Part shown: positions 45,668 to 54,644 of the stretch, piece by piece | How the letters are laid out: every line of letters starts with the position of its first letter | How positions within the stretch are numbered: position 1 is the first letter of the stretch | Assembly (NCBI RefSeq): GCF_023149135.1 | Contig: NZ_JAIWJX010000002.1 | Location: 4,290,757-4,354,756 of the forward strand | From: Fictibacillus marinisediminis | GTDB taxonomy: Bacteria > Bacillota > Bacilli > Bacillales > Fictibacillaceae | Length of the DNA: 64,000 bases | Direction: 5' to 3' | Program-made: the position numbers and the translations under genes | The notes under the pieces: model-generated | The model's database searches: none | What the model was told of the DNA's origin: nothing | What the model saw: only the letters and a program-made list of their open reading frames with translations

Positions 45668-46606
45668 TCAGGTATTTATCCGTTTCTTTAATTCGAACCC
45701 TAAGTCAATTATACCTAAGAATTTAACGACTTCCATAAGAATTGGCAGAAAGGAGGAAGTAAATATTACTAGTACAGCTAGAAAAACGGGAAGGGCTTTG
45801 GGCCATTGCTTTTTCTTGGCATAACTAAAGATAACGGTAAGCCCTTGTACAACAAGTACGAGGGACAAAATAATATATAGATTAATCGTAAGAATGTAGA
45901 GTCCAGACCCATGTTCAGGCCCTGTTAAGGTCAAGACAAGGGCTAAAATATAATACCACAAAAATGATTTTGGAAACGACCATTCCCGGAACGGCGGAAA
46001 TGTCCTGTATTCCATCCTCATTCTTTTTAATACAAGTGAAGCCAGCCACTGCGTCAATAATGTAGAGAGCACGGCTCCTATAATAATAGAGATCGGCAGC
46101 ATATACGGAATCATAGCCACCTGTTCACGCAAAAGGTCAAGCCGCGCCGCTTCGGGGCCGCCATCTTTATAGAACTGTGCGGCTTGATCAATAATATCGT
46201 TAAATCGCCCCTGGGTTACTTTTACGAGATTGAAATGCAATAAATACTTAGCAAAGACAAGCAGCATAAGCAGATTGAATATGCCGGCAAGGCTTCCGCC
46301 GAGCAGTACACCAAAGGCCGATTTTTTTCGCTTGTACAGTTCACCCATCACAATACCGGCAAAGCCTGAAGGAAATGCGTAGATGATGCCGCCGGCTCCC
46401 CCTATCACTCCGGATAACACAAGAGTAACTGCCCAGATGAGCAGCCCGGGTTTCCAGCCGTGTTTGAAAACAAACAGGATAATGGGCAAAGGCAGCAAAA
46501 AGAAAGTAAATGCACCGATCAGCGGCAGGTTTAGACTGATAATCATTAAAATAATGTAGACGCCGGCCATAACCGCTCCGTCTACGATTGTTGATGTTTT
46601 ACGCAT
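45668..46606 (-). CDS. yybS: YybS-family (DUF2232) membrane protein
   Basis: A 312-residue protein with eight or so hydrophobic segments. It begins MRKTSTIVDGAVMAGVYIILMIISL. DUF2232 proteins precede gdpP in Bacillus and resemble ECF transporter substrate-binding membrane subunits; their role is not known. Stops 17 bases before gdpP and probably shares its transcript. ATG after GAGGTG. Confidence 0.88.
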   Translation of the reverse strand: MRKTSTIVDGAVMAGVYIILMIISLNLPLIGAFTFFLLPLPIILFVFKHGWKPGLLIWAVTLVLSGVIGGAGGIIYAFPSGFAGIVMGELYKRKKSAFGVLLGGSLAGIFNLLMLLVFAKYLLHFNLVKVTQGRFNDIIDQAAQFYKDGGPEAARLDLLREQVAMIPYMLPISIIIGAVLSTLLTQWLASLVLKRMRMEYRTFPPFREWSFPKSFLWYYILALVLTLTGPEHGSGLYILTINLYIILSLVLVVQGLTVIFSYAKKKQWPKALPVFLAVLVIFTSSFLPILMEVVKFLGIIDLGFELKKRINT

Positions 46607-46814
46607 GGTTCACCTCTGGCTTTATTGCCTACGGTCTTTATTGTAGTAAATTATTTGCTGTAAATCCAATTATATTAATTAGCTTAACCCCTTCGTGCCA
46701 AATAAAACATACACAACAGTATCTACCTTATCATGATGGCCGTTATAATGGAACCAGACAAACCGTTTACACGCGTGCTGAATGCGGTATTCTAGTTTTA
46801 GAGGAGGAGATAGC

Positions 46815-47258
46815 ATGGAACTAACAGTATACTTGGCAGGGCAGATTCACGATGATTGGCGGGAACAGATCAAATCTCAGGCAAAAGATATGAACCTTCC
46901 ATTAACCTTTGTTGGTCCGATGGAAGACCATGAACGGTCCGACAACATTGGAGAAGAGATCCTCGGCAAACAGCCGAACGCCATCTTTAAAGACGAAGCT
47001 GCATCAAGCATCAATAACCTGCGTACCGATATCTTGATGAACAAGGCGGATGTAGTGGTCGCTCTCTTCGGAGAAAAATACAAACAATGGAACACTGCCA
47101 TGGATGCCGCCAGAGCAGCCGCGCTGCATAAGCCGCTCATTTTGATCCGGCCTGAAGCCCTTCACCATCCTTTAAAAGAACTGTCCAGCAAAGCCAGCCT
47201 CGTCGTGGAAACCCCTCAGCAAGCGATGCAGGCACTTTCCTACATCTTTGAAAGCTGA
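46815..47258 (+). CDS. ytoQ: YtoQ-family protein
   Basis: A 147-residue protein, one of the few plus-strand genes in the core region. It begins MELTVYLAGQIHDDWREQI and contains KADVVVALFGEKYKQWNTAMDAARAAALHKPLI, a Rossmann-like layout reminiscent of nucleoside deoxyribosyltransferase-type folds. The family is found in Bacillales and is uncharacterised. I chose the ATG after GAGGAGGAGATAGC instead of an upstream in-frame codon. It is flanked by its own terminator. Confidence 0.85.
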   Translation: MELTVYLAGQIHDDWREQIKSQAKDMNLPLTFVGPMEDHERSDNIGEEILGKQPNAIFKDEAASSINNLRTDILMNKADVVVALFGEKYKQWNTAMDAARAAALHKPLILIRPEALHHPLKELSSKASLVVETPQQAMQALSYIFES

Positions 47259-47270
47259 AAATGAAAATGA

Positions 47271-47308
47271 AAAAGCGGCCAAATCCTTGGATTTTTGCCG
47301 CTTTTTTT
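47271..47308 (+). terminator. Terminator of ytoQ
   Basis: AAAAGCGGC/GCCGCTTTT stem followed by T runs. Confidence 0.8.
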
Positions 47309-47320
47309 CATGTTATTGTG

Positions 47321-47544
47321 AAAGGCTCTTTTCTATAAGATTGTTGCTTAGGGAACCTTTTTGTAAAGAACCTTCATTGAGCAGTTGATTGGAGTGCAAG
47401 GGGCGAGACTCCGGCGGGACGAGCATGACAGGTGAAACCCGCAGACGCAAGCGCCGGGGGTTCAGCGCACGCCCCGCGGAAAGCGAGCAACCTGAAACGG
47501 AAATCAACCACTTCCAAGAGCACCAAAGGTTACGAAAACAGCCT
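47321..47544 (-). repeat. Dispersed GC-rich repeat, copy D (short form)
   Basis: Family 1 in reverse orientation, without the 60-bp module. It has the same outer edges as copy A: AAAGGCTCTT at one end and GTTACGAAAACAGCC at the other. It lies between the convergent terminators of ytoQ and rpsR and accounts for the 47259-47600 gap. Confidence 0.9.
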
Positions 47545-47552
47545 TGCGAAAC

Positions 47553-47589
47553 AAAAAAGCACAGTAAAGAGTAATCTTTACCGTGCTTC
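47553..47589 (-). terminator. Terminator of rpsF-ssb-rpsR
   Basis: GAAGCACGGTAAAGA/TCTTTACTGTGCTTTTTT hairpin on the minus strand, 11 bases beyond rpsR. Confidence 0.85.
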
Positions 47590-47600
47590 AAGACTGAATA

Positions 47601-47834
47601 CTATTCAGTTACGTATGGTAATAGCGCCATGAAACGAGCACGTTTGATAGCACGAGTCAATTGACGTTGGTATTTAGCAGATGTTCCTGTCACACGACGA
47701 GGAAGAATCTTTCCGCGTTCTGATACGAAACGCTTAAGAAGATCTACATCTTTGTAGTCGATGTAAGTGATTTTGTTTACAGTGAAGAAACAAACCTTAC
47801 GACGCTTTTGGCGTCCACCGCGACGTCCAGCCAT
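47601..47834 (-). CDS. rpsR: 30S ribosomal protein S18
   Basis: A 77-residue basic protein, [51 protein letters not shown]. The single Cys of the KVCFF box is retained, which marks the zinc-independent/C-minus boundary poorly; no other zinc ligand was seen. Part of the conserved rpsF-ssb-rpsR operon. Confidence 0.96.
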   Translation of the reverse strand: MAGRRGGRQKRRKVCFFTVNKITYIDYKDVDLLKRFVSERGKILPRRVTGTSAKYQRQLTRAIKRARFMALLPYVTE

Positions 47835-47891
47835 GAGTATTTCCCTCCTTCTTGTTGAATTTTATATTTAGTCGATCACATATGTGTTGTC

Positions 47892-48401
47892 TTAGAATGG
47901 CAAATCGTCATCAGAGATGTCGATTGGAGTGCCGTCATTGGCAAATGGATCATCATTAAAGTTATTGCGCTTTTGGCTCTGTTGCTGTTGCTGCTGGCCA
48001 TAACCGCGGTCACCTGATGGCCCGCCAAAGTTGTTCCCGCCCTGGCTTTGGTATTGCTGCTGTCCTCCGCCGGCGTTCGCATTCTTCGGCTCCAAGAATT
48101 GAACACTTTCTGCCATGACTTCGGTCACGTAAACACGCTGACCTTGGTTGTTATCATAAGAGCGTGTCTGAACGCGCCCGTCTACTCCGGCAAGTGACCC
48201 CTTCTTAAGGAAGTTAGCCACATTCTCAGCCGGCTTGCGCCAGATTACACAGTTGATGAAATCTGCTTCGCGTTCACCTTGCTGATTCGTAAATGCTCGA
48301 TTTACTGCCAGTGTAAAGTTAGCAACAGCCACACCGTTTGGAGTATAGCGTAATTCCGGGTCCTTCGTTAAACGTCCAACAAGGATTACACGATTTAGCA
48401 T
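47892..48401 (-). CDS. ssb: Single-stranded DNA-binding protein
   Basis: 169 residues: OB-fold at 1-105 ([45 protein letters not shown]), then a Gln/Gly-rich linker ([13 protein letters not shown]) and the C-terminal acidic tip DDDLPF that binds replication and repair partners. It lies between rpsF and rpsR, the usual Firmicute order. In B. subtilis this operon responds to DNA damage. Confidence 0.97.
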   Translation of the reverse strand: MLNRVILVGRLTKDPELRYTPNGVAVANFTLAVNRAFTNQQGEREADFINCVIWRKPAENVANFLKKGSLAGVDGRVQTRSYDNNQGQRVYVTEVMAESVQFLEPKNANAGGGQQQYQSQGGNNFGGPSGDRGYGQQQQQQSQKRNNFNDDPFANDGTPIDISDDDLPF

Positions 48402-48426
48402 AAGAACCTCTCCTCAAAGTTAAAAA

Positions 48427-48714
48427 TTATCTCTCGTCTGCAATTGTCATGAAACGAAGAACATCTTCGTTGATCTTCATAAGACGGTCGAATTCATTGA
48501 TCGCTTCAACAGGAGCATTTACGCTTAAAAGCGTGTAATAGCCATCACGATGGTCGTTGATTTCATAAGCTAGACGCTTTTTACCCATTTCTTTCTCGTT
48601 AGCGATTTCCGCACCATTATCAGTAAGGATAGTCTTTGCTCTTTCTTTAACAGATGTAAGAGCATCCTCTTCAAGATTTGGACGGACGATGTACATGATT
48701 TCGTACTTTTTCAT
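48427..48714 (-). CDS. rpsF: 30S ribosomal protein S6
   Basis: A 95-residue protein, [19 protein letters not shown]...[40 protein letters not shown]. Starts at ATG 48714 after the strong AAAGGAGGTGACCGG. It leads the rpsF-ssb-rpsR operon. It can form a complex with S18 that binds a structured leader. Confidence 0.97.
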   Translation of the reverse strand: MKKYEIMYIVRPNLEEDALTSVKERAKTILTDNGAEIANEKEMGKKRLAYEINDHRDGYYTLLSVNAPVEAINEFDRLMKINEDVLRFMTIADER

Positions 48715-48723
48715 TCCGGTCAC

Positions 48724-48762
48724 CTCCTTTTGGTCTAAACGGCCCAACAATAGGGCAAGGAG
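48724..48762 (-). promoter_or_regulatory. Candidate S6:S18 autoregulatory leader over the rpsF ribosome binding site
   Basis: On the minus strand, CTCCTT pairs with AAGGAG of the ribosome binding site, enclosing an inner GCCC/GGGC stem and an unpaired CCG-containing segment. The S6:S18 complex represses its own mRNA via such a structure in many bacteria. Confidence 0.5.
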
Positions 48763-48847
48763 TAAACTATCAACATTTCAATAAAAATCGATAATTACTC
48801 ACAATAAAGAATTATAGCAAAAACTCTAGCGAAACACAAGACATGAA

Positions 48848-48882
48848 TAAAAAAAGGAAAAAGCATTCAGCTTTTTCCCGGA
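48848..48882 (-). terminator. Terminator of ychF
   Basis: GGGAAAAAGC/GCTTTTTCC hairpin with T7 on the minus strand. Confidence 0.85.
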
Positions 48883-48897
48883 TTCTATCTTTATCTA

Positions 48898-49995
48898 TTA
48901 AACATTAAAGCGGAAGTGAACGACATCTCCGTCTTTCATTTCGTACTCTTTACCTTCCAGCCTTACTTTTCCTTTTTCCTTCGCTGCTGCCATGTTTCCA
49001 GCAGCCGTCAGATCATCATATGCTACAACTTCAGCACGGATGAACCCGCGTTCAAAGTCTGTATGGATGATCCCGGCACATTGCGGGGCTTTCATGCCTT
49101 TTCGGAATGTCCATGCACGGACCTCTTGAACACCGGCTGTAAAATACGTAGCCAGGCCAAGCAACGAGTATGAAGCACGAATCAATTGATCAAGACCCGC
49201 TTCCTTGATGCCCAGCTCTTCCAAAAATGCTTTTTTCTCGTCTCCGTCAAGCTCTGCGATCTCTTCTTCGATCTTTGCACAGATAACGATAACCTCAGCA
49301 TGTTCACGGGTAGCATATTCTCTTACCTTCTCAACATGCTCGTTTCCGCCTTCCAGCAAGTCTTCTTCACTTACATTCGCAGCATAAAGAATCGGTTTCA
49401 TGGTAAGCAGATGCAGTCCATAAACGATTTTCTTTTCTTCCGGCGTAAGTTCGACGCTTCTTGCAGGCAATTCATTTAAAAGCGCATCCTTAATTTTTAC
49501 AAGAACACTGAATTCAGCAACGGCTTCTTTGTCTTTTGACTTGGCCAGTTTCTCAACACGGACAATTCGCTTATCTACGGTCTCCATGTCTGCAAAAATC
49601 AATTCCAGATTGATGACTTCAATATCATCGATCGGATCGACTTTTCCGGAAACGTGAGTGATGTTTTCGTCTTCAAAACAGCGGACAACTTGAAGAATAG
49701 CGTCCACCTGGCGGATATGTGACAAGAACTTGTTTCCAAGTCCCTCACCTTTGCTCGCGCCTTTTACGATTCCAGCGATATCTGTAAATTCAAAAGCTGT
49801 CGGCACTACTTTTTTAGGCTGGACCATCTCAGTCAGCTTGTGCAGACGGTCATCCGGCACCTCAACAATTCCTACGTTCGGGTCAATCGTACAAAACGGA
49901 TAGTTGGCTGATTCAGCCCCGGCTTGCGTGATGGCATTAAAAAGCGTCGATTTCCCTACATTGGGAAGACCGACAATCCCAGTTGTTAAAGCCAT
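48898..49995 (-). CDS. ychF: YchF/Ola1-family redox-regulated ATPase
   Basis: A 365-residue P-loop protein of the Obg superfamily. G1 is GLPNVGKSTLFNAI, G3 is DIAGIVKGASKGEGLG, and G4 reads NVSEED, the family-specific non-canonical form that prefers ATP over GTP. Coiled region at about 130-200 and a C-terminal TGS domain (HTDFERGFIRAEV). It binds ribosomes and modulates stress responses. The ATG after GGAG at 8 bases is used; a GTG three codons earlier overlaps the ribosome binding site. Homologue of yyaF. Confidence 0.95.
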   Translation of the reverse strand: MALTTGIVGLPNVGKSTLFNAITQAGAESANYPFCTIDPNVGIVEVPDDRLHKLTEMVQPKKVVPTAFEFTDIAGIVKGASKGEGLGNKFLSHIRQVDAILQVVRCFEDENITHVSGKVDPIDDIEVINLELIFADMETVDKRIVRVEKLAKSKDKEAVAEFSVLVKIKDALLNELPARSVELTPEEKKIVYGLHLLTMKPILYAANVSEEDLLEGGNEHVEKVREYATREHAEVIVICAKIEEEIAELDGDEKKAFLEELGIKEAGLDQLIRASYSLLGLATYFTAGVQEVRAWTFRKGMKAPQCAGIIHTDFERGFIRAEVVAYDDLTAAGNMAAAKEKGKVRLEGKEYEMKDGDVVHFRFNV

Positions 49996-50187
49996 ATATT
50001 CCACTCCTCATTGATCTCATCATTTTGATTATATATTTTGTCGTTCCATACTTGTTTGCACATCTTTCATAATTATAGGGTGTCAGCAGACAAAAAACAA
50101 GTTGAACCCGCCAAAGTAAGAAAAGCAGCAAGCACACTGATAAGATCCAACAAGAACTGGAGCTGGTAATCACTTCAATGCAAGCAA

Positions 50188-50221
50188 AAAAAAAACAGAA
50201 CCGGGATTGTCGGTTCTGTTT
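50188..50221 (-). terminator. Terminator of mscS-DUF951 unit
   Basis: AACAGAACCG/CGGTTCTGTT stem with T9 on the minus strand. Confidence 0.85.
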
Positions 50222-50225
50222 CTGA

Positions 50226-50241
50226 TGTTTCACGTGGAACG
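50226..50241. other. parS site 1 (one or two mismatches)
   Basis: TGTTTCACGTGGAACG, close to the 16-base consensus TGTTNCACGTGAAACA. It lies between DUF951 and its terminator. Confidence 0.7.
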
Positions 50242-50254
50242 CTGTGTCTTTCTC

Positions 50255-50452
50255 TTACTCCTGATGTGAAACAAGCACTTTTTTCAGTTTTTTAACAAAA
50301 TCTTTTCTGGGGATCAAAACACTGTGCTGACACCCCATGCATTTGATTCGGATATCAGCCCCCATACGGATGATCTTCCAGCGGTTCGTACCGCATGGGT
50401 GAGGTTTTTTCATTTCTACTTCGTCGTTTAAAAAAAATTCTTTACCTTCCAA
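50255..50452 (-). CDS. DUF951-family protein
   Basis: A 65-residue protein with two CxxC-like metal ligands (HPCGTNRWKII...IKCMGCQHSVLIPRKDF). In Firmicutes this YyzM/DUF951 family is always beside ychF or mscS near oriC, with unknown function. The TTG at 50452 is preferred because GGGGGAG lies 8 bases ahead; the open frame extends 21 codons further but without conservation. Confidence 0.85.
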   Translation of the reverse strand: MEGKEFFLNDEVEMKKPHPCGTNRWKIIRMGADIRIKCMGCQHSVLIPRKDFVKKLKKVLVSHQE

Positions 50453-50527
50453 GTCGTCCACTCCCCCAGACATTCGCTTTTTTTCTATTTTATAGAGAAA
50501 ATCGCCTTGAGACAACGCCTTTATATA

Positions 50528-51406
50528 TTAAGTCTCGGATACCGTAGTTTTGTGATAGGAAACCAGCTTCTGATAAGGCAATTCGATGCCTTCTTCATCC
50601 AGTCTGATCTTAATCGCTTTCTTGAGCTCCCTTGCCACTTTAAAATGTGTCATGGGAAGCACTTCGGCTGTTACCCTGATGACAATTTCGGTCGTGCCGA
50701 CAGCCTGGATGCCAAGAACTTCTGGTTCAGCGACCATTTCAGGGTATTCCGGTGTTTTTTCTCTAACCACATCTTCAATGATTGCCTGGGCTTTGTCGAT
50801 GTCTTCTTCATAAGCGATACTGACATCAATGACTGCGACACTGTTATGAATGGAAAAATTGGTCACTTCCATTATGGATGAGTTCGGAAGGATATGCAGC
50901 TCTCCTGTCCATTGTTTCAATTTGGTCGTACGAAGGCCAATCTCCTCGACGGTTCCTTCAAAGTTATTGATTCTCACAAAATCCCCTACCGCAAATTGCT
51001 GTTCAAAAATGATAAAGAATCCGGTAATTACGTCTTTCACCAGGTTCTGTGCGCCAAAACCGATGGCTAGTCCAACCACACCGGCACCAGCGAGCAATGC
51101 CTTCACATCTATATTGAATTCGCTCAAAATCATCAGCAAAGCGATGAAATAAATAAGATAAGCTGCTACATTGTCTAAAAGCCGAATAAGTGTGTTCTCA
51201 CGCCGCTCCGACATTCTAAGCGGACTCTTCATTCGAATTTTAAAAACATTGGATATGGCTGCACGTACAATTTTCACGACAATGGCAGACCCAAAGATTA
51301 TGGCGGCAATCTTAAGCACTTTCATGCCAAGGTTAATCCATAAATCTCCATTCCCTACCTGCTTATAAATATCCTCTGCCTGATGGATCACACTGAGTAG
51401 TTCCAC
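50528..51406 (-). CDS. Small-conductance mechanosensitive channel (MscS family)
   Basis: A 292-residue channel with three transmembrane helices (about 25-45, 70-90, 95-115). The pore helix reads KALLAGAGVVGLAIGFGAQNLVKDVITGFFIIFEQQFAVGDFV, the hallmark of MscS, followed by the beta and C-terminal cage domains. It opens under turgor to release solutes. Start GTG with GGAGG 10 bases upstream. It precedes DUF951. The stretch 51407-51727 upstream holds no gene I can recognise. Confidence 0.93.
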   Translation of the reverse strand: MELLSVIHQAEDIYKQVGNGDLWINLGMKVLKIAAIIFGSAIVVKIVRAAISNVFKIRMKSPLRMSERRENTLIRLLDNVAAYLIYFIALLMILSEFNIDVKALLAGAGVVGLAIGFGAQNLVKDVITGFFIIFEQQFAVGDFVRINNFEGTVEEIGLRTTKLKQWTGELHILPNSSIMEVTNFSIHNSVAVIDVSIAYEEDIDKAQAIIEDVVREKTPEYPEMVAEPEVLGIQAVGTTEIVIRVTAEVLPMTHFKVARELKKAIKIRLDEEGIELPYQKLVSYHKTTVSET

Positions 51407-51669
51407 TCGATTCCAACCTCCATAATGTTCTTAACTATGCATTAATGTACCCAATTTTGGTTGAACTTTCAACGAATAAAACTATTTCTTTTCTCCATCA
51501 GTACTGGTTAAAAAGAGGCCGAAGGGGGTATAAAACACTTAACCCTAAATTAAGCAGTTTAGCTGCCAGGCAAATGTCAGTGCTTGCCATGGCTATATTT
51601 TTTCAAAAAAAACAGCTTGACCCCTTTCCCGCTTTAATAAAAAATGCATCTCGCAACCCGCTTCATAAT

Positions 51670-51699
51670 GTATAGTATTGCCATTTAGTCCGTATACTG
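51670..51699 (+). promoter_or_regulatory. Candidate sigma-F promoter of yyaC
   Basis: GTATA (51670-51674), 15-base spacer, then CCGTATACTG (51690-51699). The -10 matches GGNRAYAMTR at its last six positions. yyaC of B. subtilis is forespore specific. Confidence 0.5.
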
Positions 51700-51727
51700 G
51701 TAGTAACATTTTAAAGGAGTGGATTCT

Positions 51728-52354
51728 ATGTTCCTTAAAAGGAAGCTCGTTCCCGACAAGCTTTTTCAATATAAATTGCACCACGAGGAAAAAGATGCAT
51801 GCATGGTCATTACTGAAAAAATTGGGAACCTTCTTCCTAACACGCAAACAACTCCCGTAGTGGTGGTTTGCATCGGGACAGATCGATCCACTGGCGATGC
51901 ATTAGGTCCTCTTGTCGGCACTAAACTTCATGCGATAAAAGCACTTCCCTTCCATGTGTACGGAACACTGGATGAACCTGTTCACGCTGTAAACCTCTCA
52001 GACAAACTTAAAATGATTGAAAAAAACCATCCAAACGCTTATATCATCGGTATTGATGCCTGCCTAGGAAAGCTGAATCATGTCGGGATGATCTCAATTG
52101 GAGATGGACCGGTTAAACCGGGAGCAGGCGTGAATAAAGAACTTCCTCCGGTAGGAGATATGCATATGACAGGAATTGTAAATGTCAGCGGATTCATGGA
52201 ATATTTCGTACTTCAGAATACCCGGTTGAGCGTCGTCATGAAAATGGCCGAACTTATTGCAGATTCCCTTTACTTCGCCTCAATGAGCCAGCGGGTAAAG
52301 AAGAATATCACGCCTCTTCCGCTCAAAAAAGATGATTTGTATAACATTCAATGA
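51728..52354 (+). CDS. yyaC: YyaC-family putative spore protease
   Basis: A 208-residue protein with a phosphorylase/hydrogenase-maturation protease-like fold (VVVVCIGTDRSTGDALGPLVG, IIGIDACLGKLNHVG, GAGVNKELPPVGDMHMTGIVNVSG). YyaC is widespread in spore formers and forespore expressed; it resembles the spore protease-like family but its substrate is not known. I used the ATG after AAAGGAG at 8 bases. It is one of the few plus-strand genes in the origin region, convergent with the DUF554 gene. Confidence 0.92.
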   Translation: MFLKRKLVPDKLFQYKLHHEEKDACMVITEKIGNLLPNTQTTPVVVVCIGTDRSTGDALGPLVGTKLHAIKALPFHVYGTLDEPVHAVNLSDKLKMIEKNHPNAYIIGIDACLGKLNHVGMISIGDGPVKPGAGVNKELPPVGDMHMTGIVNVSGFMEYFVLQNTRLSVVMKMAELIADSLYFASMSQRVKKNITPLPLKKDDLYNIQ

Positions 52355-52357
52355 AAA

Positions 52358-52640
52358 AAGCTGTTTTCATAACCTTTGTTGCTCTTAGGAGTGGTTGATT
52401 TCCGCTTCAGGATGCTCGCTTTCCGCGGGGCGTGCGGTGAGCCTCCTCGGCGCATGGCCCCTGTGGGTCTCACCTGTCCCGCTGCTCCCGCAGGACAAGG
52501 AAGGCTTCGGCAGCGTTATATCGCACGAAGAAAATGTGAAATTCATTTTCGAGGAGTCTCGCCCCTTGCACTCCAATCACTTAGCAATGATGACTGTTTA
52601 CATGAAGTTTCCCAAAACAACAATCTTTTAGAAAAGAGCC
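52358..52640 (+). repeat. Dispersed GC-rich repeat, copy E (with 60-bp module)
   Basis: Family 1, forward orientation, with both edges and the 60-bp module (about 52495-52554). It fills the gap after yyaC, ahead of the shared terminator. Confidence 0.9.
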
Positions 52641-52645
52641 ATAAT

Positions 52646-52679
52646 AAAAGCTGTTCAGGATATCCTGAACAGCTTTTTT
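52646..52679. terminator. Bidirectional terminator between yyaC and the DUF554 gene
   Basis: Perfect palindrome AAAAGCTGTTCAGGA/TCCTGAACAGCTTTT with A and T tails between convergent genes. Confidence 0.9.
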
Positions 52680-53412
52680 AAATTAAATTCCCGGCAAAAC
52701 CAGAAAGCTTGTCCCAATAGTAAACGATACTAACGATAGTGATCGTAAAGAGAAGCGCAGGGAGGAGGTTGGCTACCCTTATTTTGGTTAATCCCAGGAT
52801 ATTCAAGCCAATGGCAAGAATCATGATCCCTCCTGTACCCGTAATTTCCACAATCATCTGCTTCATTAGATCAGCAGGGACGATTCGGTCGATCTGGGTA
52901 GCAAACAAAGCAATAATTCCTTGATAAAGTATTACAGGAACAGCCGAAAATATCACACCGACTCCTAAAGCAGACGTAAAAAAGATAGCACAAAATCCAT
53001 CGATCAGGGCTTTCGTATAGAGTACGGCATGGTCATGTCTTAGTCCGCTGTCCAGAGCACCTACAATGGACATTGCACCTATGACAAAGACGAGGGTTGC
53101 TGTAACAAACGCATTTGCTATACCGCCTTTTTCTTTCCCGCCCAGCTTCTTTTCAAGCCAGTCGCCCAGTTGGCCAAGCTTTCCTTCAAGATCCAGCCGT
53201 TCGCCAAGAACGCCTCCGATGGCAAGGCTGGCAATCACGATTAAAAACTGTTTGCTTTTCAGCCCCATGCCGATTCCGAGAATAATGACTGCAAGCCCCA
53301 TCGCCTGCATGATCGTCACTTTTGTTTTTTCGGGTATATTCCGCCAGAACAAGCCAAGCAGGCTTCCGATTACTATTGCAAGGCCGTTTACCAAAGTCCC
53401 TAATAATGCCAA
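52678..53412 (-). CDS. DUF554-family membrane protein (YdfK/YqgA-like)
   Basis: A 244-residue polytopic protein with six or seven hydrophobic segments, MALLGTLVNGLAIVIGSLLGLFWR at the start and EITGTGGIMILAIGLNILGL near the end. DUF554 proteins (YdfK, YqgA, YdfK-like) are uncharacterised membrane proteins sometimes compared with transporters. In B. subtilis no such gene lies between spo0J and yyaC; here it is bracketed by repeat copies E and F, which are direct repeats. Confidence 0.82.
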   Translation of the reverse strand: MALLGTLVNGLAIVIGSLLGLFWRNIPEKTKVTIMQAMGLAVIILGIGMGLKSKQFLIVIASLAIGGVLGERLDLEGKLGQLGDWLEKKLGGKEKGGIANAFVTATLVFVIGAMSIVGALDSGLRHDHAVLYTKALIDGFCAIFFTSALGVGVIFSAVPVILYQGIIALFATQIDRIVPADLMKQMIVEITGTGGIMILAIGLNILGLTKIRVANLLPALLFTITIVSIVYYWDKLSGFAGNLI

Positions 53413-53471
53413 TGTCTTTCCCGCCTTTTCATCTAATGTACAAGCTGCGTTTTCAAGCTTAAAATCTAAGT

Positions 53472-53764
53472 CTGTTTTCGTAACCTTTGTTGCCTTAGGA
53501 GTGGTTGATTTCCGTTACAGGATTCTCGCTTTCCGCGGGGCGAAGCTTAAAGCCTTACCGGCGCAAGCGCCTGTGGGTCTCACCTGTCCCGCTTCCCCTG
53601 CAGAACAAGGAAGGCTTCGGCAGCGTTATATCGCACGAAGAAAATGTGAAATTCATTTTTGAGGAGTCTCGCACCTTCCATTCCAATCAACATAGCAATG
53701 AAGGCTATTGTGAAAATGTTCCAAAAGCCACAATCTTTTAGAAAAGAACCTTTAGAAAAGAGCC
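53472..53764 (+). repeat. Dispersed GC-rich repeat, copy F (with 60-bp module)
   Basis: Family 1, forward orientation, 60-bp module at about 53600-53660. Its right edge has a partly duplicated TTTAGAAAAGAGCC end. It occupies the gap between the DUF554 start and the parB terminator. Confidence 0.9.
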
Positions 53765-53770
53765 AAATCA

Positions 53771-53802
53771 AAAAAAGTAAAACCACCGTATGATGGTTTT
53801 AC
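53771..53802 (-). terminator. Terminator of parA-parB
   Basis: GTAAAACCA/TGGTTTTAC stem on the minus strand that begins in the parB stop codon, followed by T7. Confidence 0.85.
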
Positions 53803-54644
53803 TGCTTTCCGATCAGATCCAAAATCCTCTCCAAATCTTCATCAGAGAAAAACTCAATTTCTATCTTGCCCTTCCGCTTCGTTCGTTTGATAGAAACAGA
53901 GGTGCCAAAATGATCACGGAGACTTGATTCTTTTTCAATCAAGAAGATGTTTTTCTCCTGATTTTTTTTCTTTGTTTCACGTGAAACATTCTGATTGACC
54001 TGCTGAATCAGCTTCTCAAGCTGGCGGACGTTCATTTTGTCGTTTAAGCACTTCTCAACAACAGCCTGCATTTTTGCTTTCTTTTTCAAACCAAGCAGTG
54101 CTCTGCCATGCCCCATAGACAATGCACCTTTTGACAGCATGTCCTGAACGGGCTCAGGAAGCTGCAATAAGCGGACAAAATTGGCAATATGGGGTCTGCT
54201 TTTGCCTACCCGCCCTGCAAGTTCTTCCTGAGTGAGTTTGAGGTGCTCCATCAGCTTTTGATAAGCCTGAGCTTCTTCAATCGGGTTAAGATCTTCACGC
54301 TGCAGGTTCTCGATGAGGGCGATCTCCATCATCTTCTGCTCTGTAAATTCACGGACGATAACAGGCATTGTCTTCAGCCCAGCTTCTTTAGCAGCTCTGA
54401 AACGCCGTTCACCTACTACAATCTCATAACCCTTGATGCTTTTTCTTGCAATAATAGGCTGCAGAACTCCGTGCTCCTTAATTGAGTCGCTTAATTCTGC
54501 AATGGCTGACTCACTGAACACTTTCCTCGGTTGATAGGGGTTGGGGCGCAATTCCTTTACGTTAATTTCAGTAACAGCATCCTCTTTTTCAAGTTCTGTA
54601 CCCGGAAAGAATGCATTGATTCCTTTACCTAACCCTTTCGCCAC
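53799..54644 (-). CDS. parB: ParB/Spo0J chromosome partition protein
   Basis: A 281-residue CTPase clamp that binds parS and spreads. It begins MAKGLGKGINAFFPG. CTP-binding pocket and helix-turn-helix are visible (ERRFRAAKEAG, NLQREDLNPIEEAQAYQKLM, RVGKSRPHIANFVRLLQLP) with a C-terminal dimerisation region. It recruits condensin and regulates sporulation through ParA. I used GTG 54644 because AAGGAAG is 9 bases upstream; a TTG two codons earlier is possible. The start overlaps parA by 20 bases. It contains a perfect parS site. Confidence 0.96.
   Translation of the reverse strand: MAKGLGKGINAFFPGTELEKEDAVTEINVKELRPNPYQPRKVFSESAIAELSDSIKEHGVLQPIIARKSIKGYEIVVGERRFRAAKEAGLKTMPVIVREFTEQKMMEIALIENLQREDLNPIEEAQAYQKLMEHLKLTQEELAGRVGKSRPHIANFVRLLQLPEPVQDMLSKGALSMGHGRALLGLKKKAKMQAVVEKCLNDKMNVRQLEKLIQQVNQNVSRETKKKNQEKNIFLIEKESSLRDHFGTSVSIKRTKRKGKIEIEFFSDEDLERILDLIGKQ
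53973..53988. other. parS site 2 (perfect), inside parB
   Basis: TGTTTCACGTGAAACA, exact match to the consensus, in the C-terminal part of parB as in B. subtilis. Confidence 0.92.
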
